Below are positions 26,313 to 34,509 of a DNA stretch of 49,289 nucleotides, piece by piece. This DNA comes from Caryophanales bacterium UBA3668 (GTDB taxonomy: Bacteria > Bacillota_I > Bacilli_A > RFN20 > CAG-826). Both the position numbers and the translations under genes were made by a program. Numbering within the stretch: the first letter of the stretch is position 1; the number at the start of each line of letters is the position of its first letter. Location: the NCBI GenBank assembly GCA_002373085.1, contig DFJP01000078.1, positions 1-49,289 of the forward strand. Direction: 5' to 3'. The notes below the pieces were generated by a model. It was not told the DNA's origin. It saw only the letters and a list, made by a program, of their open reading frames with translations, and made no database searches.

Positions 26313-29300
26313 TTATGCTGCGACAACAACAAGGTTAGAAATGACAACTTGGTCAGAACCATTATCGCCGCTGCCATCTTTGGAATAAGCAAATTTTAAT
26401 ACTGTTCCAGCAGCATAATGTGTTGTTGCAAATGCAGTTGTTTCAATAGTTCCGGAAAGGTCACTAAGGACTCCACTTCCGTTGACTGAATATGTGAATT
26501 TATCCCATCCACTTTCAGAAGAAACGGAATAAGAGAAACTAACATCTGCATCAACCGCTAATGTTAATGTCATGAAACATGTTGAGCTACCAGCACCTGC
26601 GTTACCAGTAGTGAATGTTCCGGCAGCGGAATCAAACACCATTTGATAAGAGTTGCCATTTAATTCAATGTTACTGAACATTCCTGGATATGCAGCATCA
26701 ATTTCGTTTGCTACATCGTTTTTAAACTTACCAGTAAGTTTTGCGTAAACACTCATGTTTTCATTAACTGCTGTTCCGCTAGCAATTGGATTGTTGAATT
26801 CTGGATCGGTGTACCAACCATCATGACCATGATAATAACTACTGTTATAATCAGGAAGTGTTAATGTTGCACCTTTATCTAAAACTCTTGTTTCATAGTT
26901 GCCATCTGGTCCATTTGTATAGACTTTAACAGTAACTTGTTCAACCCATTTAGCGTAGATTTCTGTATTAGCTGTAATACCAGCGCTGAAATCAAATGGA
27001 GTGTCATATCCAGTAGTTGTGTACCAACCATCAAAGCGATATCCGCTTCTAGTTGGATCTGCAATCTTAGTAATCGCTTGATTTGCAATGACTTCAACCT
27101 CTTGGTTATCAGTTGCTCCATCGTTAAAGTTGTAGCTTAATGTGACAGTATTGACACCAGTGATGTTAAGATTTCTAATCTTAGCCATATCAATGCCTTT
27201 ATCACCACTGCTATCTTTACGATATTCAAATTTGATGACATTGCCAGCATCAACAACGATTGTCTTACTAGCGTATTCTGTCATGCTTTGTCCTGCCGCT
27301 TTAAGAACTTCGGTTTGTGAGCTTGTCTTTGTTGGTTTTGTATAAACCGCAAAGTAGTCATAGCTTCCACCTTCATTAGTTGAGAAGTAATCAAAGCTAA
27401 CAGTAGCAGCTTTCTTAAATTCAATAACCATTGAAGAATATGAGCTCTTAACACCAGCGTTTGTACTGATGATTTCACCACTATCTTCAACGAAGTGCAT
27501 ATATGTAGAAACATCTAAGAAGATATCGTTAATATATTCACCAAATTGATTATAGAGATTATTGAATAAATCGCTTTGGAATCTGCCATTTAATTTTGCA
27601 TAGATATCTGTGTTTGCATTAATCACATCACCAGAAGTAAATTGATTATTGAATTCAGTATCTGTGTACCAACCATCAAATCCAGTGTAGTAAGTGTAAC
27701 TTCCGGAAGTATATGTTGGATCTGCTAAAACATAGCTTGTTCCAGCATCAACAACTTCTGAATGTGTTGCAGCTGCTTCTGGTCCATTTGCATAGACTGT
27801 AACAGTTGCTTCTTCACCAACTGGTGAGAGATTGAATGTTGTATTAGCGTTAGTTGTGACCTTTAAGAAGTATGTACCTGCTTCTAAGTTATAGACTTTA
27901 TCTTTGTCTGTTCTTCCATTGCTGAAGGAAATGATTGCATCACTCGAATCATATAAGCAGAAGATTGGTTTACTTGATGTTTGATTGTGATCATTAATCT
28001 TTAGGTCACTTGTCAAACGAACTTTGCCTGCATTTTCAAGAGTGAATTTGTACCATCTATCGTTGAAGTCAGAACTATGTGTAATAACTTCATTTGTTCC
28101 ATCAACAGGGACTGCTTTAGCAGAACTCTTAGAATATGTTGGGGCAATTTCAGAAGAAATTGTAAATGTTGTGATTGTATCTGCTGAGTTAGCAGTGAAT
28201 CCAACATAATATGTTGTTCCTGCTTCAAGGTGCATAATCGCTGATTTAGCGCCATAAGAAGCAGTGACATTTGTAGATGTGAATGTTCCGTTAGAGATTG
28301 TTCCAATGTAAGCACCGCACCATTTTGCGCATTCATTTGTAATGAAGTAATCGCCAGTTGTTTCTGGGGTGTATGAAGCCCATAAAACACCTTTTTGTGG
28401 AACAGTGTCAGAGAATGAACCAGTAAATGGTTTTGCAGTTGTGTAATCTCTTCCATCGTTTGCGACACATTCTGTGAATTGAATTGTGAATGAACCATAT
28501 CTAGTTGTGCTGTAGTTGACACCATCAACACCAGCGATGAATGATTCGCCAGCGGCTAATCTAACTTTTAAGATATTTCCAACACCACCACCAGAAGATG
28601 TGATGGATGGGGAATTGCCACAATCAGTAGATGGGGAATTACCAGTAGCTAATGTTACTCTAGTACCATCATCGTTATATCCTCTTAAGTAGATGTAATC
28701 ATTAAATGAAGCAGCAGCGCTTGTAATGACTGCGGTAAATACTAAGTCATGGTCAGCAACAACTTTGAAGTATCCAGTATTTGCTTCTTCAAACACTTCG
28801 TAATTATAGCTTTGTCCTAATGTGACCATGATTGGGTCAGCGACTGAAGAACCTTGTGGTAAATCTTCAAATTGTGCATAGATTGTTTCGTCTCCAGCAA
28901 CAACGTGTGGGAAGACGATTTGGTTTCCACCTGTTGGGGCATCAAACCATCCAACGAATTTTTTGCTTCCACCGTTATAAGATGGTTTGCCTGGATCAGA
29001 TAGTGATTTGCCAACTAAAGTATTAAATACTTTTGAGCCAGCAACGCCACCTAATGTAGCGTTTTCAAAACTGAATGTAACTGTTGCAGCAACAGAGTCA
29101 CTACAAATAACATTACCTTCGAATGTATACCATTTATCACCATCAGCAGCGGCTAATTCTTCCCACTCAGCTTCGGTACCTTCGTAATTGATTGTGACAT
29201 TGCTTGGCCAGCTATCAACAACTGTTGGTAAGGATTCAACATCATAAGAAACATTAATTGTTTCAAGATTTGGTTGATTTGAACTAGTGATTCCTGTAGA

Positions 29301-30224
29301 AGATGGTTTAAAGTTTCTTGCATTAAGATTCAAAACTCTCAAACTGCCTTTTGGAATTGGATTGCTTGTTGCACTAGCCATGTTTAGTGGAATAGTGTAT
29401 TCGGTCATTTTATTTTGTGTATAGAACAAGTAATTGCCAGCAGATGTAACTGTATTAGGAATATATACTTCCTCAAGAACAGAATTACCTTCAAATAAAC
29501 CACTACTACCATTGACTTCTAATTTAGTAACTGGTGCTAAACCGTTAGTGCCATCATCGTAGTAATCTGGGATAACTGCTCTGACAACATTAGAATAGCT
29601 GCTGCCTCTTTTAATTTGGTAGCTACCATTTTTAAATTCGAATGTGTAAGCGCCCTCAATAGGATTTCCACTTGCATCATAAGCAAAAGAACCATAATTC
29701 TTTTCAGAACAACCAAATTCAACGGAAATTGATTCAACTTCCACTGGATTTGTGGCAACAATCTTAAAGAAGTTAGCTCCTTGCACTTCAACTCCATCAC
29801 CGGCGGATGCTAAGTCGATTGAGTGATCTAAGTAGCCTGAGGTTGCACCCCACATAAGTACTGCATCATCTGCAGCTGCATTTGACGTAACTTGAATTCT
29901 TGTCATATCGTTGATTGGTTCGCTATTACCGTAAGAACCTTTAGCAAGGATTCTTCCTACTTTTCCAGAAACTGGAGTAACGTTTTTGTAATCAACTTTG
30001 ACAGGATTGTCTAGGCCTGTTTTTGCATTAGCACTATTTGTCTTAAGTGATGCAACGCTAGCTGCACCATTAGTGCCATTAAAAACAACACCATAGTTTG
30101 GGACTGTAGCTCTTAATCTGCTAGCAGCAAAGTTGTCACCAAATAAAGGCATAACACAAATGCCCATACCGAGAACGGCTGTAATGCTAACAGCAAGAAC
30201 AATCTTTTTCTTTCTAGAGTCCAT
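26313..30224 (-). CDS. Large mosaic secreted surface protein (BspA-like, PPC-like and InlB_B repeats)
   Basis: A 1303-residue exported protein with a K-K-K signal/anchor (residues 5-28) and no lipobox, LPXTG or C-terminal membrane span. By eye the order is as follows. About 205-370 is a BspA/LRR_5-like region (L-E-E-V-Y-I-P-N-T-V). InlB_B/Flg_new repeat 1 is at 381-450 (F-V-G-W-F-D ... I-Y-A-Q-F). Three PPC-like beta domains fill about 455-800. InlB_B repeat 2 is at 808-877. Module A1 is at about 878-1020, InlB_B repeat 3 at 1020-1093 and repeat 4 at 1093-1163. Module A2 is at 1165-1303. A1 and A2 share (I/L)-K-F-x-Y-x-K-D-x-S-G-D, so the protein grew by duplication. It probably binds host or cell-wall glycans or proteins. 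Confidence 0.85.
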   Translation of the reverse strand: MDSRKKKIVLAVSITAVLGMGICVMPLFGDNFAASRLRATVPNYGVVFNGTNGAASVASLKTNSANAKTGLDNPVKVDYKNVTPVSGKVGRILAKGSYGNSEPINDMTRIQVTSNAAADDAVLMWGATSGYLDHSIDLASAGDGVEVQGANFFKIVATNPVEVESISVEFGCSEKNYGSFAYDASGNPIEGAYTFEFKNGSYQIKRGSSYSNVVRAVIPDYYDDGTNGLAPVTKLEVNGSSGLFEGNSVLEEVYIPNTVTSAGNYLFYTQNKMTEYTIPLNMASATSNPIPKGSLRVLNLNARNFKPSSTGITSSNQPNLETINVSYDVESLPTVVDSWPSNVTINYEGTEAEWEELAAADGDKWYTFEGNVICSDSVAATVTFSFENATLGGVAGSKVFNTLVGKSLSDPGKPSYNGGSKKFVGWFDAPTGGNQIVFPHVVAGDETIYAQFEDLPQGSSVADPIMVTLGQSYNYEVFEEANTGYFKVVADHDLVFTAVITSAAASFNDYIYLRGYNDDGTRVTLATGNSPSTDCGNSPSITSSGGGVGNILKVRLAAGESFIAGVDGVNYSTTRYGSFTIQFTECVANDGRDYTTAKPFTGSFSDTVPQKGVLWASYTPETTGDYFITNECAKWCGAYIGTISNGTFTSTNVTASYGAKSAIMHLEAGTTYYVGFTANSADTITTFTISSEIAPTYSKSSAKAVPVDGTNEVITHSSDFNDRWYKFTLENAGKVRLTSDLKINDHNQTSSKPIFCLYDSSDAIISFSNGRTDKDKVYNLEAGTYFLKVTTNANTTFNLSPVGEEATVTVYANGPEAAATHSEVVDAGTSYVLADPTYTSGSYTYYTGFDGWYTDTEFNNQFTSGDVINANTDIYAKLNGRFQSDLFNNLYNQFGEYINDIFLDVSTYMHFVEDSGEIISTNAGVKSSYSSMVIEFKKAATVSFDYFSTNEGGSYDYFAVYTKPTKTSSQTEVLKAAGQSMTEYASKTIVVDAGNVIKFEYRKDSSGDKGIDMAKIRNLNITGVNTVTLSYNFNDGATDNQEVEVIANQAITKIADPTRSGYRFDGWYTTTGYDTPFDFSAGITANTEIYAKWVEQVTVKVYTNGPDGNYETRVLDKGATLTLPDYNSSYYHGHDGWYTDPEFNNPIASGTAVNENMSVYAKLTGKFKNDVANEIDAAYPGMFSNIELNGNSYQMVFDSAAGTFTTGNAGAGSSTCFMTLTLAVDADVSFSYSVSSESGWDKFTYSVNGSGVLSDLSGTIETTAFATTHYAAGTVLKFAYSKDGSGDNGSDQVVISNLVVVAA

Positions 30225-30242
30225 TTAGTTGTCTCCTTTCGA

Positions 30243-30264
30243 TTTGTAAGCCTTTGCCTACAAA
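30243..30264 (-). promoter_or_regulatory. 5'-UTR hairpin before the surface-protein start
   Basis: TTTGTA and TACAAA arms, extended by GC pairs, form a hairpin around AAAG in the leader, ending 4 bases before the AAAGGAGA ribosome binding site (30232-30239). It lies between the predicted transcription start and translation start. It may stabilise the long mRNA or control initiation. Confidence 0.45.
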
Positions 30265-30283
30265 AGATTATTAATTTGCGTAA

Positions 30284-30312
30284 ATAATAGAATTATTGAA
30301 CGCGTGTGTAAA
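30284..30312 (-). promoter_or_regulatory. Predicted promoter of the 1303-residue surface protein
   Basis: Minus-strand TTTACA -35 (30307-30312), 17-base spacer, TATTAT -10 (30284-30289). Transcription would start near 30277, giving a leader of about 50 bases. Confidence 0.6.
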
Positions 30313-30364
30313 GTGTTTTTATCTTACAAACCAAAATTTTTTAGTAAACAATTCCACTCGATAA

Positions 30365-30389
30365 CAAAAAAGGTAACCATAGGTTACCT
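30365..30389 (-). terminator. Terminator of the small secreted-protein gene
   Basis: An 8-bp stem AGGTAACC/GGTTACCT with a 3-base loop is followed on the minus strand by six T residues. It lies about 75 bases beyond the stop codon at 30465; the 240-base gap 30225-30464 otherwise holds only the promoter and leader of the surface protein. Confidence 0.88.
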
Positions 30390-30464
30390 CTCTTATTTGT
30401 TTATTTAGTTATTAGGTATTTTATATTTATTTTTACCTTATTTACTATTCTTTGATACTGATTA

Positions 30465-31019
30465 TTAAGCACATCTATATGTGATAACAATAGAATCAAG
30501 TGTCATTGAGTAATATTGCTCGCTATCAGATGTATACCAACTGAATTCATCGTTTTCAAAAAATGTTTCATTAAATGAAATTGATGTGGATTTTTTGTTA
30601 TCAGAATCAGCAAACGAACCATTTAAGACTAAGCTATCGTATGATGCGACTCCTGTGAAATTAAAAGTTAACATTATGCCTACGGATGCATAACCATATT
30701 CAGAAGACGCTGTGAAGATATGAGATCCACCAAAAACACCAGGACCTTCAAAATATACATAAGACATGCCATTTGTTGAACCAAATGTTTCGCCAGACAT
30801 TGTTGCGTTTTCTTTTTCGACATAGAAATCAAAATATCCTTCTGCGCTTGACTCCTCATTCAAATGAGCGTGTTCTGCGGTGAATGTAATTGTGTGCTCT
30901 GTGTAATTAGGGGTAGCCACTAATTTATCGAGTTGTCCAATTCCACTAGCAACGACTGTACCAATTCCAACTGCAAATACAGCGGCAATTGATCCAAATA
31001 ATAGAATTTTCTTTTTCAT
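30465..31019 (-). CDS. Small secreted beta-rich protein
   Basis: A 184-residue exported protein. The signal/anchor (residues 4-28) is followed by L-V-A-T-P-N-Y at 33-39, which parallels R-A-T-V-P-N-Y in the 1303-residue protein and L-A-N-K-D-Y in the S41-like protein. The mature part is a single beta-sandwich-like domain (S-Y-V-Y-F-E-G-P-G, F-N-F-T-G-V-A-S-Y) ending in S-I-V-I-T-Y-R-C-A. I do not recognise a family. It has its own terminator, and its gene lies between the acyl-ACP thioesterase and the large surface protein. Lectin-like binding is a guess. Confidence 0.72.
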   Translation of the reverse strand: MKKKILLFGSIAAVFAVGIGTVVASGIGQLDKLVATPNYTEHTITFTAEHAHLNEESSAEGYFDFYVEKENATMSGETFGSTNGMSYVYFEGPGVFGGSHIFTASSEYGYASVGIMLTFNFTGVASYDSLVLNGSFADSDNKKSTSISFNETFFENDEFSWYTSDSEQYYSMTLDSIVITYRCA

Positions 31020-31053
31020 TTTTTCTCCTCTTTTTTTGTTGTAAATATATTAA

Positions 31054-31080
31054 AAGAAAGATAACAAAGTTATCTTTCTT
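31054..31080 (-). terminator. Terminator overlapping the end of the acyl-ACP thioesterase gene
   Basis: A perfect 12-bp stem (AAGAAAGATAAC and its complement) with an AAA/TTT loop is followed on the minus strand by TTTTAATATATTT. The upper arm is made of the last codons and stop of the thioesterase gene. Confidence 0.85.
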
Positions 31081-31783
31081 CATATTCAAGTTCTGCGGTA
31101 AAGTGATTTACCTCTCCAACTTTGCCTTTGATAATTTCAGGGAAAGAGTTGTTCGTATATAAACTTACCTTATCTCCTGATCTAATTTCCTTATCGTAAT
31201 TGATGTTAATTCTTTTAATACGATGAGACTTATAAAACGCTTCATCATGAGTATTCAAAATATATTCAATATATGAAGTATTGTTGAGATGACCATTTAA
31301 ATCAATTTCAGTGTATTTAACAGATTTTTCTTCCACTAAGTTTGTGGCGTCACCCACTACTTTTGCAGGTAATTCTAAATCGTTCTTATCTTTTTCGCCT
31401 TTGATTTTCACCATTGATTCTGGTTTTAAAACAACTTTTCTCGTGTTTTTATCAATAAGGGCCCAGCTAGAGCTAACCGCGATAATGAGTTTGCCTTTTT
31501 TATCATAAACTTCAAAATAACGTGGGAAGATAAATGATTTTGTTTCTCCTGGGTGAGTAGTAAAAAGCACCTCTTCATCTAAAGATGGAGTGCGATAAAT
31601 CATAACTTCCATTCTAACAACAACCCAAAGAAGATTTTGATTCATTAAATCACGATGGCCAAGTTTTAAAGTATCAACGTGATTAGACGCAACTTCTTGA
31701 AAATGTTTGAATAAGTTAGATAATCTAATTTCTAAATTGGAATCGACATCCACTGAAGTGATTTTGACTTTTTCTTTATACAT
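31070..31783 (-). CDS. Acyl-ACP thioesterase (FatA/FatB family)
   Basis: A 237-residue cytoplasmic double hot-dog enzyme, the size of bacterial acyl-ACP thioesterases. The N-terminal hot-dog has L-F-K-H-F-Q-E-V-A-S-N-H and L-W-V-V-V-R-M-E-V. The C-terminal hot-dog has the catalytic segment E-I-D-L-N-G-H-L-N-N-T-S-Y-I-E-Y near 163-178, in which D, N and H match the plant/bacterial FatA active site. It releases free fatty acids from acyl-ACP, setting chain length or supplying fatty acids for export or reuse. It stands alone here, but an ACP/acyl-ACP synthetase/acyltransferase set lies at 44-46 kb, and the two could form a release-and-recapture loop (inference). Confidence 0.9.
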   Translation of the reverse strand: MYKEKVKITSVDVDSNLEIRLSNLFKHFQEVASNHVDTLKLGHRDLMNQNLLWVVVRMEVMIYRTPSLDEEVLFTTHPGETKSFIFPRYFEVYDKKGKLIIAVSSSWALIDKNTRKVVLKPESMVKIKGEKDKNDLELPAKVVGDATNLVEEKSVKYTEIDLNGHLNNTSYIEYILNTHDEAFYKSHRIKRININYDKEIRSGDKVSLYTNNSFPEIIKGKVGEVNHFTAELEYEER

Positions 31784-31838
31784 AAATTTACCAGTGGATA
31801 TATTAATATATTTATTTAAATTATTTAAGCAAAAATTA

Positions 31839-31877
31839 AAAGAACCACTTATGAAGAAAATTCACGTGTGGTTCTTT
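31839..31877 (-). terminator. Terminator of clpB
   Basis: A 10-bp stem AAAGAACCAC/GTGGTTCTTT with a 19-base loop is followed on the minus strand by a T-rich run (TTTTAATTTTTG), 7 bases after the clpB stop. Confidence 0.82.
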
Positions 31878-31883
31878 GTTAGT

Positions 31884-33998
31884 TTATGCTTCTTTAATTA
31901 CAACTTTATCGTCACTGTAATCAACGATGTATTTCTTCTCAATCGATAGATGTCCATTGACGATTTCTCTAGCAATTAAGGTCTCAATATTATTTTGGAT
32001 GAATCTCTTAATTGGTCGAGCACCAAACTGTGGCGAATAAGCGTTATTTAAAATATACGCTTTAACCGCATCAGTGAACTCAAAACTATAATAAGATTCT
32101 TGAAGTCTTCTATTGAGATCGTTAAGCATCTTAGTAACAATCTTGCCTTGAACTTCTTTAGATAGAGGTGAGAAATAGACAATCTCATCAATTCTATTTA
32201 AGAATTCAGGTTTGAATGTTTGATGGAGTAATCCTTCAACTTTATCTCTTTCGTTATTAAGTAGATATTCACTACCTAAGTTACTGGTCATGATGATAAT
32301 CGTATTCTTAAAGTCAACCACTCTTCCTTGAGAGTCAGTTAATCGACCATCATCAAGCATTTGTAAGAGCAAATTGAATACTTCAGGATGTGCTTTTTCG
32401 ATTTCATCGAATAAGACGATAGAGTATGGGTTTCTTCTTACTTTTTCAGTAAGTTGTCCACCTTCTTCATAGCCAACATATCCTGGTGGGGCACCAATTA
32501 ATCTAGAAGTTGAGTATTTTTCCATATACTCTGACATATCAATACGAATGATATGAGATTCAGAGTCGAATAGGGATTCCGCTAAAGCACGGGCAACTTC
32601 AGTTTTACCAACACCAGTAGGTCCAAGGAATAAGAAGGAACCAATTGGGCGGTTGCTATCTTTAATACCTGCTCTTTGACGTAAAATTGCATCACTCACA
32701 AGAGACAAAGCCTCATCTTGTCCGATAACTCTCTTTGATAATGTTTGTTTTAAATCCAAAACTTTTTCACGATCACCTTTTTCAATTTTAGAAAGAGGAA
32801 TATTTGTCATTTTGGAAATAATACGGGCAATTTGTTCTTCATCCACTACTTCGGAAAGCAATTTACCTTCCCCTTTATTTGAGTCGGCCTCTTTAAGCTT
32901 TTTCTCTAATTCAGGGATTTTCTTATATTGTAATTCGCCAGCTTTTTCATATTCGGAATGTGATAAAGCGTAGTCCAAATCAAATCTCGCTTTTTCAAGT
33001 TGAGTCTTGATAGTTTTGACTTCTGTAATTTGAGACTTTTCTTTATTCCATTCTTCTAAGAGAACTTTGTCTTTCTTAGTTAATTCATCAAGCTCTTCAG
33101 TGCATTCCTTGAGTCTCTTCTTACTTGCTTCATCGCTCTCTTTAGAAAGAGCAACTTTTTCAATTTGAAGTTGTCTCATCTTTCTTTCGAGTTCATCAAG
33201 TTCAGCAGGCATGCTTGCTAATTCAACTTTAATAGAAGCGCATGCTTCATCTACTAAGTCGATAGCCTTATCTGGTAAAAATCTACTAGTAAGGTATCTG
33301 TTAGATAATGTTGCAGCGGCAATTAAAGCATTATCAGTGATTTTCACACCATGGAAACTCTCGAAACGATTTTTTAAACCTCTAAGAATAGTTACTGTAT
33401 CTTCTACGGTTGGTTCATTAACTAATACTGGTTGGAATCTTCTTTCCAGAGCACGGTCTTTTTCAATATATTCACGATACTCTTTTAGAGTAGTCGCACC
33501 AATACAGTCAATTTCTCCTCTAGCAAGCATTGGTTTAAGCATGTTAGAAGCGTCAAGCGCTCCATCTGTTCTACCAGCGCCTACGATAAGGTGAATTTCA
33601 TCAATGAAAAGAATGATTTTGCCATCTGATTCCTTAATCTTATTAAGTACAGCTTTTAGTCTCTCTTCAAATTCACCACGATACTTTGCTCCAGCAACTA
33701 GAGCACCCATATCTAGTTCATAGATGATTTTATCTTTTAGAATTGTAGGAACATCATTACGAACAATACGTTCCGCTAACCCTTCAAGAATTGCGGTTTT
33801 ACCAACACCTGGTTCACCAAGCAAAATGACGTTATTCTTTGTTTTTCTAGCTAATATTTCAATGATTTTACGAATTTCTTCATCTCTGCCAATAACAGGG
33901 TCTACTTTTCCTTTTTTGACTTCTTCGCAGATGTTACGGCCAAACTTTTGAAGGACTTCTTTATCATTTTCATAATCAGGTACTTGATTCATTTGCAT
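31884..33998 (-). CDS. clpB: ClpB-type AAA+ disaggregase lacking the N-terminal domain
   Basis: A 704-residue Hsp100. The two AAA+ modules carry Walker A G-E-P-G-V-G-K-T at about 61 and G-P-T-G-V-G-K-T at about 459. Between them is the roughly 120-residue coiled-coil M-domain (L-E-R-K-M-R-Q-L-Q ... K-I-P-E-L-E-K-K-L), which distinguishes ClpB from ClpC/ClpA and is needed to work with DnaK. No ClpP-binding loop is evident. Ordinary ClpB is about 860 residues; the N-domain (about 150 residues) is missing. Here the ATG is properly preceded by AGGAGG and a promoter, so this is a true short form, not a truncation. Expression is heat-regulated through CIRCE. Confidence 0.95.
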   Translation of the reverse strand: MQMNQVPDYENDKEVLQKFGRNICEEVKKGKVDPVIGRDEEIRKIIEILARKTKNNVILLGEPGVGKTAILEGLAERIVRNDVPTILKDKIIYELDMGALVAGAKYRGEFEERLKAVLNKIKESDGKIILFIDEIHLIVGAGRTDGALDASNMLKPMLARGEIDCIGATTLKEYREYIEKDRALERRFQPVLVNEPTVEDTVTILRGLKNRFESFHGVKITDNALIAAATLSNRYLTSRFLPDKAIDLVDEACASIKVELASMPAELDELERKMRQLQIEKVALSKESDEASKKRLKECTEELDELTKKDKVLLEEWNKEKSQITEVKTIKTQLEKARFDLDYALSHSEYEKAGELQYKKIPELEKKLKEADSNKGEGKLLSEVVDEEQIARIISKMTNIPLSKIEKGDREKVLDLKQTLSKRVIGQDEALSLVSDAILRQRAGIKDSNRPIGSFLFLGPTGVGKTEVARALAESLFDSESHIIRIDMSEYMEKYSTSRLIGAPPGYVGYEEGGQLTEKVRRNPYSIVLFDEIEKAHPEVFNLLLQMLDDGRLTDSQGRVVDFKNTIIIMTSNLGSEYLLNNERDKVEGLLHQTFKPEFLNRIDEIVYFSPLSKEVQGKIVTKMLNDLNRRLQESYYSFEFTDAVKAYILNNAYSPQFGARPIKRFIQNNIETLIAREIVNGHLSIEKKYIVDYSDDKVVIKEA

Positions 33999-34025
33999 AA
34001 TCTAAATCCTCCTTTTATCATTCTT

Positions 34026-34053
34026 ATTGTAGCACAATTTTAGCACTCTGCAA
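34026..34053 (-). promoter_or_regulatory. clpB promoter
   Basis: Minus-strand TTGCAG -35 (34048-34053), 16-base spacer, TACAAT -10 (34026-34031). The -35 and half of the spacer are covered by the CIRCE operator, so bound HrcA would block RNA polymerase. Confidence 0.72.
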
Positions 34054-34066
34054 GTGTGAGTGCTAA
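34040..34066. promoter_or_regulatory. CIRCE element (HrcA operator)
   Basis: TTAGCACTC, nine bases, GAGTGCTAA: a perfect match to the CIRCE consensus, overlapping the clpB promoter. HrcA represses from this site at normal temperature with GroEL help. hrcA is not in the window. Confidence 0.97.
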
Positions 34067-34166
34067 TTTTTTTACTAAATATTTATATTTAAATTTGTTG
34101 TTTCGTCCTTTGTTAAGTTATTTTTGCAACTTTTAGCAAATAAAAAAAGATATCTGAGCACATTGT

Positions 34167-34195
34167 TTGCACTATACCCCCACCCCGTATATAAT
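34167..34195 (+). promoter_or_regulatory. csoR-copA promoter with CsoR operator in the spacer
   Basis: TTGCAC -35 (34167-34172), 17-base spacer, TATAAT -10 (34190-34195). The spacer is TATACCCCCACCCCGTA, a C-tract flanked by TATA/GTATA (34173-34192), in the style of CsoR operators. Copper binding to CsoR should release it. The predicted leader is only about 13 bases, just enough for the GAGG ribosome binding site. Confidence 0.75.
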
Positions 34196-34214
34196 AATGG
34201 CGAGGTAAGTAATT

Positions 34215-34508
34215 ATGGAAAACTGTCCGCATTGTAAAAAAGACCCTCGCCCTGAGGAACTAGTCTCAAATCTACAAAAACGATTAAAAAAGATATCTGG
34301 CCAAATTAATGGGGTTAGCAAAATGGTTGATGAAAACCGTTATTGCGGAGATATTCTTATTCAAATTGCCGCGATTGAAAGCGCGCTTAAAGAAGTTGGT
34401 TATATCATCTTAAAAGATCATATGTACACATGTGTATCTGACGATATAAAAAATGGTGAATTTTCTTCTTTAGAAGAAGCATTAGAAATATCTAAGAAGT
34501 TAAAATAA
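34215..34508 (+). CDS. csoR: CsoR-family copper-sensing repressor
   Basis: A 97-residue all-helical CsoR/RcnR-family repressor. The copper ligands are C44, H69 and C73; their spacing (25 and 4) equals that of the C36/H61/C65 set in characterised CsoR, which argues for Cu(I) rather than formaldehyde or sulfide sensing. [11 protein letters not shown] near 23-33 is the conserved DNA-binding helix. An extra N-terminal C-P-H-C (residues 4-7) is seen and might bind metal. It is first in the operon with copA, 1 base apart, and should repress its own promoter until copper rises. Confidence 0.93.
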   Translation: MENCPHCKKDPRPEELVSNLQKRLKKISGQINGVSKMVDENRYCGDILIQIAAIESALKEVGYIILKDHMYTCVSDDIKNGEFSSLEEALEISKKLK

Positions 34509-34509
34509 T

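Noticed and set aside
28013..28531. 172-codon frame on the same strand within the large surface-protein gene
   Set aside because: Out-of-frame shadow of a repeat-rich coding region; leucine/glutamine-biased translation and no start signals.
33211..33594. 127-codon plus-strand frame inside clpB
   Set aside because: Antisense shadow of a highly conserved gene; no independent promoter or ribosome binding site.
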